Source: an uncultured Clostridia bacterium (lineage in GTDB: Bacteria > Bacillota > Clostridia > UMGS1810). From it: 64,000 bases of DNA. This document shows, in pieces, positions 32,251 to 41,961 of the stretch. Each line of letters opens with the position of its first letter. Positions within the stretch are counted from its first letter, which is position 1. The stretch is taken from assembly GCA_934463115.1 (NCBI GenBank), contig CAKSIN010000012.1:1-64000 (forward strand), read 5' to 3'. The notes beneath the pieces were generated by a model that did no database searches, was not told the origin of the DNA, and was given only the letters and a program-made list of their open reading frames with translations. A program made the translations under genes and the position numbers.

Positions 32251-33897
32251 ATGCGAGAAATTAACTGCAAAATATTTTGCGACATGATTTATTCTGCCGC
32301 TGCCAATTTATCTAACCATAGGTCGGAAGTTGATAACATGAATGTTTTCCCTGTTCCGGACGGTGATACAGGTACCAATATGTCTATGACAATCGATGCC
32401 TGCGAAAACGCTGTGGCACAGTCTGACCAAAAGGATATATCATCTGTTGCCAAAACTGTTGCAGACGCAGCACTCAGAGGAGCACGCGGAAATTCCGGTG
32501 TTATATTGTCACAGTTGCTGCGCGGCATACAAAAATCCGTTTCCGGCAAATCGGTGCTTAACTGCCTTGATATTTCAAGAGCGGTTCAGCATGCGGCGCG
32601 TTCTGCGTACAAAGCTGTAATGAAACCTACTGAAGGAACAATTTTGACAGTTGCACGCAAAATGTCGGAATGTGCCAAACAGTATGAGTCGGATTTTGAC
32701 GATGTTGCGGATTTCGCAGCAGTAATTGTTAAAGCCGGGAATGACGCACTTGCCCAAACACCAAACATGCTCCGTCAGCTTAAAGAAGCAGGTGTTGTAG
32801 ATTCCGGCGGTCAGGGGCTTATGTATATTGCAGAAGGTGCGCTTGGCGTGCTTGTTGACGGAAACATCGTGCAGCGTATGCAAAAAAATGTTTCGACAAC
32901 CAAGGTACCCGCTGCCGGTGTCGATATTGATAATCTTAAATATCAGTACTGCACCGAATGCATCGTTGAAAAAAATGATAAAAACGCTGATGCTTTTTCG
33001 TTCAAGATGAAGCTTGAACCAATAGGTGACAGCATGGTTGTTGTTGATGATGATGAAGTTATTAAAGTTCACATCCACACAAACACACCCGATTTTGTCT
33101 TAAATGAGGCACTTAAACTCGGTGAATTGTACAGTGTAAAAATTGAGAATATGAAGCTTCAGCACAGCAATATTATAATGAATTCCGAAAAAGCCACCGG
33201 AAAGACGGCCGAGGTTCCAAAGAAAAACGATGAACCGAAAAAGAAATACGGTTTTGTAAGCGTTGCAGTGGGCGACGGAATAGAATCGACATTTACTTCG
33301 CTCGGTGTTGACCGCATAATCAAAGGCGGACAGACGATGAATCCCAGTACCGATGATATTCTCAGCGCCGTTATGTCTGTAAATGCGGAAAATGTGTATA
33401 TTTTCCCAAATAACAAAAACATTATTATGGCTTCGCAACAGGCAGCCGAGCTGTGCGAAAAAAGTGTTTTCGTTATACCTACAGTGAGCATGATGCAGGC
33501 TATGACATGTATGTTTGAATTTGACGAGGATGCGTCACCCGAGGATAACTGTGCGAATATGAAAGACGCTATCGGCAATGTCAAATCGGCTCAACTGACA
33601 TATGCAGTCCGCGACACGGTAGTAGACGGCAAGGAAATTCACCCCGGGGATATTTTGGGAATGGTCGAAGGTAAGATAACCGAAGTCGGAAAAAGCATTA
33701 ACGATACTGTTATCAAAACGCTTTCATCCGCAGTAGATGATGATTCGTCGGTAATAACTCTCTTTTACGGTGACGAAATAAGCGAAAATGATGCCGACGC
33801 ACTCAAACTTATGATAGAGAGCGAATTTGATGATTGCGAAGTATTTATGCATTTTGGCGGACAGCCGGTGTATTACTATCTGATTTCGGTTGAATAA
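32251..33897 (+). CDS. fakA: Fatty acid kinase subunit A-like (DAK2/YloV family)
   Basis: A 548-aa protein of the DhaL/DAK2 plus FakA-middle and C-terminal domain family. The N-terminal kinase domain has NVFPVPDGDTGTNM (Mg-ATP-binding Asp cluster) and RGARGNSGVILSQLLRG; the middle contains DSGGQG and CTECIVEKND, and the C-terminus has MHFGGQPVYYYLISVE. With a FakB (DegV) partner it phosphorylates fatty acids carried by FakB. The gene order Asp23-fakA-recG matches Bacillus yloU-yloV-recG. No fakB lies in this window. AGAGGTGACTG precedes the ATG. Confidence 0.93.
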   Translation: MREINCKIFCDMIYSAAANLSNHRSEVDNMNVFPVPDGDTGTNMSMTIDACENAVAQSDQKDISSVAKTVADAALRGARGNSGVILSQLLRGIQKSVSGKSVLNCLDISRAVQHAARSAYKAVMKPTEGTILTVARKMSECAKQYESDFDDVADFAAVIVKAGNDALAQTPNMLRQLKEAGVVDSGGQGLMYIAEGALGVLVDGNIVQRMQKNVSTTKVPAAGVDIDNLKYQYCTECIVEKNDKNADAFSFKMKLEPIGDSMVVVDDDEVIKVHIHTNTPDFVLNEALKLGELYSVKIENMKLQHSNIIMNSEKATGKTAEVPKKNDEPKKKYGFVSVAVGDGIESTFTSLGVDRIIKGGQTMNPSTDDILSAVMSVNAENVYIFPNNKNIIMASQQAAELCEKSVFVIPTVSMMQAMTCMFEFDEDASPEDNCANMKDAIGNVKSAQLTYAVRDTVVDGKEIHPGDILGMVEGKITEVGKSINDTVIKTLSSAVDDDSSVITLFYGDEISENDADALKLMIESEFDDCEVFMHFGGQPVYYYLISVE

Positions 33898-33906
33898 TAA
33901 ATTATC

Positions 33907-35976
33907 ATGGATATCATAGAGGAATATATAAACAAAATTGAAAAGCCTATAGAAAGTATAAAAGGAGTTGGCTCCAAAAAGTCAGCTCTTTTTGCTAAGC
34001 TCGGAATACATACTATCGGCGAACTTGTACACTTTTTTCCGAGAAGCTATGACGATCGCAGCAAAATATACACTGTTTCGGACGCACCAAATGATGCGGC
34101 ATGCTGTGTAAGAGCAACCGTTATCCGGAATGTTACGGAAAGGAATGTAAAAAAAGGCATTACTCTGTACATTGCAACCGCAGCCGATAAAACCGGAAGT
34201 CTGACAGTAAAATGGTTTTCATCGCCATATAATCGCGGCGCACTCAAGCGCGGAGCGGAATATATTTTTTACGGCACATTAAAACCCGATTCCGGTTTAT
34301 CGCGTTCGATGGATATCAGACTTTTTGAACCGCCCGATGTAAATTCCGAAACCGGAAAAATTATACCGATATACCCTTCAACAGCCGGATTAACACAAAA
34401 GGATATACGTAAGTTTATATGTTCCGCCCTGGATGAATTGGGCATTATTCCGGACACACTGCCAAATGATTTGCTATTCTCACACCGATTGAAAAGCAAA
34501 GATTTTGCAATACGAAATATTCATTTTCCACAGTCGGAATATTCATATGCAGAAGCAAAAAAACGTTTGTCATTTGAAGAGTTATTTGTTTTGTCAATTA
34601 CACTTGGTCTGATAAAAAATTCAAAAATCAAGCACACGGATATAGTTGCAAAAAATGTTAAAATTACATCCGAATTCGCCGCAACACTTCCGTTTGAATT
34701 AACCGCAGACCAGAAAAAGTGCGTAAATGACATTTGTGCCGATTTAAAAAGCGGCAGACCGATGAACAGGCTGCTACAGGGTGATGTCGGAAGCGGAAAA
34801 ACCGCCGTTGCCGCATGTGCGGCATATGTAATGAGTAAGAACGGCTATCAGACCGCTCTTATGGCGCCGACCGAAATACTTGCTTCTCAACACTACAAAA
34901 CCCTATGTTCATTTTTTGCCGAATCGGATATTAATATTAAATTACTTACCGGTTCATCTTCCGGCAAAGGTAATATTCTTTCATCGCTCAAAGACGGCTC
35001 ATGTGATGTCGTTGTGGGTACGCATGCGCTTATTGAAAAGAAGGTTGAATTTGCAAATCTTGGTCTTTGCATAACGGATGAACAGCACAGATTCGGAGTT
35101 CGCCAGCGTTCAGACTTAATGCACGGTACAAAATATCCTCATGTTCTTGTCATGAGTGCCACACCGATACCGAGGACATTGTCGCTGATTTTATACGGTG
35201 ACCTTGATTTATCGGTTATAAAAACATCTCCAAAGGGCAGACTGCCTGTAGAAACCTTTTTTGTCGGCAGCGGCATGCATGAGAGAATATATTCTTTTAT
35301 GAAAGAAAATATATCCTCAGGACATCAATGCTTTGTTGTATGTCCGCTTGTTGAGGAATCCGAGAATCTTGACGCCAGTTCAAGCACGGAAGTATACAAG
35401 AAACTCACAGAAGTGTTTGGAAATGAAAATGTGGCGCTTATCCACGGAAAGATGCCGCCGTCTCAAAAGGATGATATTATGAATCGTTTTAAAGACGGTG
35501 ACTACGATGTCCTTGTTGCCACAACGGTTATTGAAGTTGGTATAGACATTCCGAATGCAAACATCATCGTGATTGAAAACTCCGAACGGTTTGGTTTATC
35601 ACAGCTGCATCAGCTTCGCGGAAGAGTCGGCAGAGGCACAAGCAAATCCTACTGTATACTTGTATCCGACAGCAAGTCGGATGAATGCAGGCAGCGAATG
35701 AAAGTTATGTGTTCTACAAACGACGGATTTAAAATTGCCGAAGAGGATTTACAAATGCGCGGATGCGGAGAATTTTTCGGCACAAGACAACACGGATTGC
35801 CGGAACTTAAGATTGCAAACATATTTGAAAATCCGTCAGAGCTTGCAGATATACGCAAATTATGTGATGATATTCTGAAAAACGATCCGAACCTGGATGA
35901 TAAAGCATACAGATATGTAAAAGCCCGAGCCGAAAATATTATTGAAAGCAGCGATTCGATAAGTGTTTTAAATTAG
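33907..35976 (+). CDS. recG: ATP-dependent DNA helicase RecG
   Basis: Branch-migrating helicase that reverses stalled forks and processes D-loops. The 689-aa length is normal. An N-terminal OB-fold wedge domain (about 30-170) is followed by helicase motifs: LLQGDVGSGKTAVA (I), TDEQHRFGV (II, DEQH), MSATPIPRT (III), TTVIEVGIDIPNA (V) and QLRGRVGRG (VI). The ATG at 33907, 9 bases after the fakA stop, lacks a visible ribosome-binding site, so translation may depend on read-through from fakA. Confidence 0.96.
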   Translation: MDIIEEYINKIEKPIESIKGVGSKKSALFAKLGIHTIGELVHFFPRSYDDRSKIYTVSDAPNDAACCVRATVIRNVTERNVKKGITLYIATAADKTGSLTVKWFSSPYNRGALKRGAEYIFYGTLKPDSGLSRSMDIRLFEPPDVNSETGKIIPIYPSTAGLTQKDIRKFICSALDELGIIPDTLPNDLLFSHRLKSKDFAIRNIHFPQSEYSYAEAKKRLSFEELFVLSITLGLIKNSKIKHTDIVAKNVKITSEFAATLPFELTADQKKCVNDICADLKSGRPMNRLLQGDVGSGKTAVAACAAYVMSKNGYQTALMAPTEILASQHYKTLCSFFAESDINIKLLTGSSSGKGNILSSLKDGSCDVVVGTHALIEKKVEFANLGLCITDEQHRFGVRQRSDLMHGTKYPHVLVMSATPIPRTLSLILYGDLDLSVIKTSPKGRLPVETFFVGSGMHERIYSFMKENISSGHQCFVVCPLVEESENLDASSSTEVYKKLTEVFGNENVALIHGKMPPSQKDDIMNRFKDGDYDVLVATTVIEVGIDIPNANIIVIENSERFGLSQLHQLRGRVGRGTSKSYCILVSDSKSDECRQRMKVMCSTNDGFKIAEEDLQMRGCGEFFGTRQHGLPELKIANIFENPSELADIRKLCDDILKNDPNLDDKAYRYVKARAENIIESSDSISVLN

Positions 35977-35999
35977 CTCTAATATTACATGAATATAAC

Positions 36000-36011
36000 A
36001 TTTTGCGAAAT
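36000..36011 (+). repeat. 12-base motif shared with the xer-upstream palindrome
   Basis: ATTTTGCGAAAT here is identical to bases 51180-51191, the right arm of the palindrome in front of the recombinase gene. It lies 74 bases before prfA with no second arm beside it. Confidence 0.4.
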
Positions 36012-36084
36012 TACTTTATTTGTTTTGCATTGTGTGTTAAAATTAGAATGTGTTTTTGTATATGCAATTATATGAGGTGAACAA

Positions 36085-37161
36085 ATGTTTGATAAACTGT
36101 CTTTTATAGAAGAACGATTTGCAGAACTTGAGCAAAAGATAAGTGATCCGTCCGTTATTGCCGATCAGGAACTATGGCGCAAGCTTTGCAAAGAACACAG
36201 CGACATAACTCCGATAGTAAACAAATATCGGGAGTACAAGGGATTAACCGATAATATTTCCGAAGCAAAGGAAATGCTTGCGTCGGGTGAGCTTGACAAG
36301 GACGAGAAGTCTATGATAGAGGATGAGATAGAAGAGAGCCGCGCCGGGATCGAAAGAGTCAGTGAAGAACTTAAAATTCTTCTTCTGCCCAAAGATCCGA
36401 ATGATGAAAAGAACGTAATAGTTGAAATACGCGGCGGAGCAGGCGGCGATGAAGCGGCGCTTTTTGCGGCTGATTTGCTCAGAATGTATTCTATGTATGC
36501 TGAAGCAAAACACTGGAAAGTTGAAATGCTGAGTGCAAATGCAACCGACATAGGCGGATATAAAGAAGTTTCGTTTGCAATAAACGGTGCCGGTGCATAC
36601 AGTCGCTTGAAGTTTGAGAGCGGTGTACATCGCGTTCAGCGAATACCGTCAACGGAATCCGGCGGACGAATACATACATCAACCGTTACGGTTGCTGTTT
36701 TGCCCGAGGTTGAAGATGTCGAGGTTGAAATAAATCAAAATGATTTGAGAATTGATGTTTTCCGTGCCGGCGGGCCCGGAGGACAGTGCGTAAACACAAC
36801 TGATTCCGCTGTAAGAATAACACATATTCCCACAGGTGTTGTTGTGTCGTGTCAGGATGAAAAATCTCAGCACAAAAACAAAGATAAAGCTATGAAGATT
36901 CTGCGTTCCAGAGTATATGATATTTTTATTCAGCAACAGAACGACGCTATAAGTGCAGAACGGAAGAGCCAGGTCGGAACCGGTGACAGAAGTGAACGTA
37001 TACGCACATACAATTATCCGCAGGGACGTGTTACAGATCACAGAATCGGTCTTACACTCCATAAACTTGACGCTGTGCTGAACGGTGACTTAGATGGGAT
37101 TATAGACGCACTGATTACATCGGATCAGAGCGAAAAACTAAAAGTAAGTGATAACAAATGA
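36085..37161 (+). CDS. prfA: Peptide chain release factor 1
   Basis: Terminates translation at UAA and UAG. The 358-aa protein carries the stop-codon-recognising P-x-T tripeptide as P188-S-T190 in RIPSTESGGRIHTS and the peptidyl-tRNA-hydrolysing GGQ at 232-234 (RAGGPGGQCVNT). That PxT rather than SPF motif identifies RF1 and not RF2. GAGGTGAACAA stands before the ATG. It is probably the first gene of the prfA-ywlC-ywlE-rimI-tsaD group; the stop overlaps the next ATG by 4 bp. Confidence 0.97.
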   Translation: MFDKLSFIEERFAELEQKISDPSVIADQELWRKLCKEHSDITPIVNKYREYKGLTDNISEAKEMLASGELDKDEKSMIEDEIEESRAGIERVSEELKILLLPKDPNDEKNVIVEIRGGAGGDEAALFAADLLRMYSMYAEAKHWKVEMLSANATDIGGYKEVSFAINGAGAYSRLKFESGVHRVQRIPSTESGGRIHTSTVTVAVLPEVEDVEVEINQNDLRIDVFRAGGPGGQCVNTTDSAVRITHIPTGVVVSCQDEKSQHKNKDKAMKILRSRVYDIFIQQQNDAISAERKSQVGTGDRSERIRTYNYPQGRVTDHRIGLTLHKLDAVLNGDLDGIIDALITSDQSEKLKVSDNK

Positions 37162-38156
37162 CAAAAATAATAAAAGAAAATCAACTTGACGAAGCTGCCG
37201 AATGCCTGGCAAACGGCGGAACGGTTGTGTTTCCGACTGAAACCGTGTACGGTTTGGGCGGCGATGCATTTAACGATGCAGCCATAGACAGGATATATAA
37301 AGCAAAGGGACGTCCGAGTGATAATCCGCTTATAGTTCATATTTCGGATATAGGTGATTTGGACAAGCTTGCCGAATATGTTTCGGATAATTGCAGAGCA
37401 CTGGCTGATAAATTTTGGCCAGGCCCGCTCACAATGATATTTCCCAAAAAAGATTCGGTACCTTTTCGGGTTACCGGCGGTTTAAACACCGTTGCCGTTC
37501 GTTTTCCGTCAAATTCGATTGCACATGAATTGATTCGCCGAAGTAATGTACTTGTTGCCGCCCCGTCGGCAAATTTGTCCGGCAGTCCAAGCCCGACAAT
37601 ATGCAGACATGTTGTAAATGATCTTAACGGCAGAGTTGACTATATCATAGACGGGGAAGAATGCGAAATCGGTTTGGAATCAACAGTTGTAGATATGACA
37701 GGCGACTATCCCGTTATACTTCGCCCCGGCGCAATAACTCTTGAGGATATACAATCAATTATACCGGAGGCTGTTTTTGATCCGCATCTCAATGAGGAAA
37801 CATCGCGGCCAAAATGCCCTGGAATGAAATACAAGCACTACGCGCCAAAGGCAAAAATGGAAGTGGTTATCGGCAATAAAGATAAAGTGCGCGAGTATAT
37901 TTCAAAAAAACTTGAAAGTGAAAACAATGTCGGTGTAATGACATATAAGGGCGGAGATTATGACAGAGCTGTCTGTGTTCTTCCCGGCGGAGAAAACATG
38001 CGCGAATATGCATCCAGATTGTTTTATAATCTGCGTGTTTTCGACGAATACGGCGTAAGTAAAATTTATGCGGAATTTTCGAACGAAAGCGGCATAGGAG
38101 TTGCTGTTCGAAATCGTTTGTACAAATCCGCCGCTCATAACATTACGGAGGTGTAG
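37158..38156 (+). CDS. ywlC: L-threonylcarbamoyladenylate synthase (long Sua5/YwlC form)
   Basis: Makes threonylcarbamoyl-AMP from threonine, bicarbonate and ATP for the t6A37 tRNA modification. The 332-aa protein has a YrdC domain (FPTETVYGLGGDA, KGRPSDNPL, WPGPLT, VAVRFPS, APSANLSGSPSPT) and a C-terminal Sua5 domain after the linker containing CPGMKYKHYAPKA. tsaD, the next enzyme of the pathway, lies three genes downstream. It overlaps prfA by 4 bp (ATGA). Confidence 0.94.
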   Translation: MTKIIKENQLDEAAECLANGGTVVFPTETVYGLGGDAFNDAAIDRIYKAKGRPSDNPLIVHISDIGDLDKLAEYVSDNCRALADKFWPGPLTMIFPKKDSVPFRVTGGLNTVAVRFPSNSIAHELIRRSNVLVAAPSANLSGSPSPTICRHVVNDLNGRVDYIIDGEECEIGLESTVVDMTGDYPVILRPGAITLEDIQSIIPEAVFDPHLNEETSRPKCPGMKYKHYAPKAKMEVVIGNKDKVREYISKKLESENNVGVMTYKGGDYDRAVCVLPGGENMREYASRLFYNLRVFDEYGVSKIYAEFSNESGIGVAVRNRLYKSAAHNITEV

Positions 38157-38162
38157 CGCCCA

Positions 38163-38603
38163 ATGAATATTATGTTTGTCTGTACCGGAAACACATGCAG
38201 GAGTCCTATGGCAGAAGCAATATATAACAATCTAATATCAAAAAGCGGTAAAACAGGCGCTGCAATATCACGCGGCATAAGTGTATTTGAGCCGGAACCG
38301 CTCAACCCCAAGGCATTGTGTGCATTGCAAACGCTCGGAATTGTGCCCGAAAATCACAATTCAACACCAATAATGGCAGATGATATTGAATCGGTTGATC
38401 TTGTGCTCACAATGACCACACAGCATAAAATGCTGCTAAAGGCATTTTATCCGAAATATGCTTCAAAAATATATACGCTTGCAGAAAAAGCATTTGGAAA
38501 GGACTCATCTATAAAAGATCCGTTCGGCGGCTCGCAGCAAGTTTATGACGAATGTGCCAATCAGATACTGCATGCTGTAGAAAGAATAGTTGATAATGAA
38601 TGA
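38163..38603 (+). CDS. ywlE: Low-molecular-weight phosphatase (YwlE-like)
   Basis: A 146-aa phosphatase with the signature loop C7-T-G-N-T-C-R13-S at the N-terminus and the general-acid motif IKDPFGGSQQVY near the C-terminus. YwlE of Bacillus removes phosphate from arginine residues; the Thr after the P-loop Asn (GNTCRS rather than GNICRS) is the feature tied to arginine specificity, so protein arginine phosphatase is the better guess than tyrosine phosphatase. GGAGGTG overlaps the end of the upstream gene, 6 bp away. Confidence 0.9.
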   Translation: MNIMFVCTGNTCRSPMAEAIYNNLISKSGKTGAAISRGISVFEPEPLNPKALCALQTLGIVPENHNSTPIMADDIESVDLVLTMTTQHKMLLKAFYPKYASKIYTLAEKAFGKDSSIKDPFGGSQQVYDECANQILHAVERIVDNE

Positions 38604-39042
38604 TACACTGCAAATAATACGCGCTGCGCTGAATGATGTTGACCGCATAGCCGAAATAGAGCAAAACTGTTTTAACTCCGAGGCATGGTCGGCAGCAAAT
38701 ATACAAAGTGCATTTGATAGCAGAAATATATGGTTTATTGCAAAAAAAGGGAATGAAACAATCGGATACATCAACTTTTCGCATGTGCTTGACGAATCTG
38801 AGCTTAACCGTGTTGCGGTGCTTAAAGCGTTCAGAAACAACGGAATAGCTTGTTTGCTCATTGAACATGGCATACGGGAGTTGAAATCTCTTGGAATCAA
38901 TACTGTTTTTCTTGAGGTTCGCAGCAGTAATACAGCTGCCCGGAATCTGTATGACAAAATCGGATTTAAAGCATATATGACAAGAAAAGAATATTATTGT
39001 AATCCCGTTGAGGATGCTTTGCTTATGCAAATGCAAATATAA
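38596..39042 (+). CDS. rimI: Ribosomal-protein-alanine N-acetyltransferase RimI-like
   Basis: A 148-aa GNAT acetyltransferase. The acetyl-CoA loop is VLKAFRNNGIACLLIEHGI (R/Q-x-x-G-x-A form), followed by VFLEVRSSNTAARNLYDKIGFKAYMTRKEYY, the RimI-type end. RimI acetylates the N-terminus of ribosomal protein S18 in enterics; in Clostridia it is regularly linked to tsaD, as here. ATG at 38596 overlaps the ywlE stop by 8 bp; no strong ribosome-binding site is seen, suggesting coupling. Confidence 0.9.
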   Translation: MNDTLQIIRAALNDVDRIAEIEQNCFNSEAWSAANIQSAFDSRNIWFIAKKGNETIGYINFSHVLDESELNRVAVLKAFRNNGIACLLIEHGIRELKSLGINTVFLEVRSSNTAARNLYDKIGFKAYMTRKEYYCNPVEDALLMQMQI

Positions 39043-39062
39043 GGTAAAATGAAGGTGATAAT

Positions 39063-40070
39063 TTGTCTTTAATACTCGGAATTGAATCATCATGCGATGA
39101 AACATCCGCCGCTGTCGTAAAAAACGGGCGCGAGGTTTTGTCAAATATTATTTCATCTCAAATAGATATACATAAATTGTACGGAGGTGTTGTTCCGGAA
39201 ATAGCATCGCGAAAACACCTTGAAGTTATAAATAATGTTATAAAAGAAGCTGTAAACACCGCCGGAATATCCTTTGAGGAAATCGATGCCGTCGGAGTGA
39301 CATATGCCCCGGGGCTTGTTGGTGCTCTGCTTGTCGGAGTATCGGCGGCAAAGGCATTGGCATATGCGCTTAATAAACCGCTTATACCGGTTCACCACAT
39401 AAGAGCACATATATGTGCAAATTATATTGAACATCCGGATTTGAAACCGCCGTTTATGTGCCTTGTTACATCGGGCGGACACAGCCACATAATATATGTG
39501 AAAAATTACACCGAATTTGAAATTATCGGTCAGACGCGCGACGATGCTGCCGGAGAGGCATTTGATAAAGTAGCGCGGGTTCTCGGACTCGGTTACCCCG
39601 GAGGCCCCAAAATAGACAGGCTTGCAAAAAGCGGAAATGAAGATGCGGTAAAGTTTAAAAAGGTCAGCTTTGGCGATGATAACTATGATTTTAGCTTCAG
39701 CGGTATAAAAACCGGCGTCATAAACTATGTTCACACACTTGAGCAAAAAGGCGAAAGCATATGTGCTGCCGATATAGCGGCAAGCTTTCAGAAAAGTGTT
39801 GTTGAAGTGCTGATAGATAATCTGCTTAATGCAGCCGACAAATACAATGTTGATACACTTGCGCTTGCCGGCGGTGTTGCCTCAAACTCAAGATTGAGAT
39901 ACGAGCTTGAAACAAGGAAAGAGAAACGGAAAATATATTATCCGTCTCCAATATATTGTACAGACAACGGTGCAATGGTTGCATGCAGTGCATACTATGA
40001 GGCCGCAGCCGGCAATTATGCTGATTTGTCGCTTAATGCCATACCGTTTCTGAATATAAATTTAAACTAA
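39063..40070 (+). CDS. tsaD: tRNA threonylcarbamoyltransferase TsaD
   Basis: Transfers the threonylcarbamoyl group to A37 of ANN-decoding tRNAs, working with TsaB and TsaE. The 335-aa protein begins LILGIESSCDETSAAVV and has metal ligands H112-x3-H116 in HHIRAH, SGGHSHI, the DDAAGEAFDKVAR block and NGAMVA near the end. TTG at 39063 is used: AAGGTGAT is directly upstream and no ATG suits. tsaB and tsaE are not in this window, whereas the first enzyme, YwlC, is. Confidence 0.96.
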   Translation: MSLILGIESSCDETSAAVVKNGREVLSNIISSQIDIHKLYGGVVPEIASRKHLEVINNVIKEAVNTAGISFEEIDAVGVTYAPGLVGALLVGVSAAKALAYALNKPLIPVHHIRAHICANYIEHPDLKPPFMCLVTSGGHSHIIYVKNYTEFEIIGQTRDDAAGEAFDKVARVLGLGYPGGPKIDRLAKSGNEDAVKFKKVSFGDDNYDFSFSGIKTGVINYVHTLEQKGESICAADIAASFQKSVVEVLIDNLLNAADKYNVDTLALAGGVASNSRLRYELETRKEKRKIYYPSPIYCTDNGAMVACSAYYEAAAGNYADLSLNAIPFLNINLN

Positions 40071-40086
40071 TTTCGGAGGGAAGAAA

Positions 40087-41937
40087 ATGAGAAAAACAAG
40101 AATAGTTTCACTTACGACAGCAATTTTTATAATTATGAGTTTGTTTGCTGTTTCAAGTGCCGCAACATTCAAGGATGTTCCGGCAGACACTTACAGCTGG
40201 GCTGTAAATGAAATTGAAAGCATGTCGAAGAGCGGAATAATCAAAGGTTATGAAGACAACACATTCAGACCGGATAAGTCGGTTTCAAAGCTTGAAGCGC
40301 TTGTACTTACTGCCCGCGTTCTTGGCTCCGAGAATCCTTCGAACAGCAATATCACCGAAACGGCTATCGAAAATTTCGGGGATACAATCGACACGTATAA
40401 AATCGGGTTTGGTCAGAACGAAATAGCATATCTTATGGCCAAAGGAATCCTTACAACATCCGAACTTTCTTCGTACATCAGTTCAGATGTTGCATCAACG
40501 GGTACAAAAAGATATGAAATGGCTGTAATACTTACAAAGGCTCTTGATGCAGAAGAAGAAGTAAGCAAAAACGTAATGACATCTTTGGAATATGCCGATT
40601 CGCAGGATATTCCCGCATATGCAAAAAAATATGTTGAGTATGTATCAAATCAAGGTCTCATGAACGGTGTTTCCGGAAACAAATTTTCACCGAACACCGA
40701 TGTTACAAGAGCTCAGGCAGCAGTTATGCTTAACAAGCTTATCAATCTTACGAATTATACATATCAGATCGGAGTTGTCGCTGAAATGGATACCGCTTCG
40801 AGAATTATTAAACTGAAAGATAATTCAGAGTATAAGCAGTATACCGTTGATTCGAGCGTTCTGCTCAGATTTGAGGGAACAAAAATAACAATTAACGATA
40901 TCGGAACAGGTTATGACGCCGTTGCGACGTTTAAAAACGGCTCATTGTATGCAATAGATTTTGTAACCGCCATGCTTGATGCCGAAATATACGGATCAAT
41001 TGCTGCAAAATCATCTCTCGGCGCCAATCCGTCTATATCTGTTTATGAAATAAAAAGTACGGATGCAAGTGTAAACAACAGCAGCGATAACAAAACATCT
41101 TACACGCTTTCGGATAATTGTGTAATCACCGCGTCCGGTTCATCGTCAACATTTGCAGATATCAAAACCGGTTCGTATATCAAGCTTACCGTTGCAAAAG
41201 GTAAGGTTTCGGTTCTTGAGATATTGCCGACCGAATCAACTATAACCGGACGTATTTCCGATATAGAGGTAACACCGGTGTGCAAAATAACCGTTGAAAA
41301 GACAAACGGCACAACCGAAACTTATAATGTTGCATCAAATGTTACAGTTACCAAGAACGGTTCCAAAATGACAATTGCCGATGTTGTAGTGGGTGATACA
41401 GTATTTGTTACAACAACATACGGTTTTGCATCAAAGCTTGTCGCAACAAGCAAAACGCAGGAGAAAAGCGGTGTTATAACCGAAGTTATTATATCGGCAA
41501 ATCCGCGCATTACAATGAAAATCGGGGAGTCGTATATAACTTATCCTGTCACAAAGGATTGTCAGTTTGTCATTACGGGAAAAGCAGAACCCAACTTCTA
41601 CGATCTCCGTGCCGGAACAGCTGCAACGGTGAAAATCGAAAGTGACACAATCGTTCAAATTAACACCGATTCAAGTGATGAAATCAACCAGATATCGGGT
41701 ACTGTTATGTCGGTGAACACATCGTATAATCTTGTACAGATAACCTATGTTGACAGTTTAAGCGGTACAACGATGTCCGAACCTGTTTTTGTAAAGAACA
41801 AAGCGTCAATAATAGATATTTCTAACGGAAGTACAATAAAGCTCTCCAACATAAAAACAGGATCAAAAATAACAGCTTTCGGTTCAAGAAACAACGGAGT
41901 ATTTGAAGCAACAACAATAAATGTAGTAAACAACTGA
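40087..41937 (+). CDS. S-layer-homology surface protein with tandem beta repeats
   Basis: A 616-aa secreted protein: signal peptide (cleavage probably after SSA near residue 25), then three SLH repeats (about 26-85, 95-155, 163-220) with FKDVPADTYSWAVNEIESMSKSGIIKGYEDNTFRP and a degenerate middle copy. SLH domains bind pyruvylated cell-wall polymers. Residues about 225-616 contain around five tandem beta modules of roughly 70-80 aa, each with an 'I-x-G-x-I' strand, a variable strand and an 'I-x-D-I-x-x-G' turn (FADIKTGSY, IADVVVGDT, FYDLRAGTA, LSNIKTGSK). No enzyme domain is recognised. CGGAGGG precedes the ATG. Confidence 0.9.
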   Translation: MRKTRIVSLTTAIFIIMSLFAVSSAATFKDVPADTYSWAVNEIESMSKSGIIKGYEDNTFRPDKSVSKLEALVLTARVLGSENPSNSNITETAIENFGDTIDTYKIGFGQNEIAYLMAKGILTTSELSSYISSDVASTGTKRYEMAVILTKALDAEEEVSKNVMTSLEYADSQDIPAYAKKYVEYVSNQGLMNGVSGNKFSPNTDVTRAQAAVMLNKLINLTNYTYQIGVVAEMDTASRIIKLKDNSEYKQYTVDSSVLLRFEGTKITINDIGTGYDAVATFKNGSLYAIDFVTAMLDAEIYGSIAAKSSLGANPSISVYEIKSTDASVNNSSDNKTSYTLSDNCVITASGSSSTFADIKTGSYIKLTVAKGKVSVLEILPTESTITGRISDIEVTPVCKITVEKTNGTTETYNVASNVTVTKNGSKMTIADVVVGDTVFVTTTYGFASKLVATSKTQEKSGVITEVIISANPRITMKIGESYITYPVTKDCQFVITGKAEPNFYDLRAGTAATVKIESDTIVQINTDSSDEINQISGTVMSVNTSYNLVQITYVDSLSGTTMSEPVFVKNKASIIDISNGSTIKLSNIKTGSKITAFGSRNNGVFEATTINVVNN

Positions 41938-41961
41938 TGATATATTTCGGGGGATTTAAAA

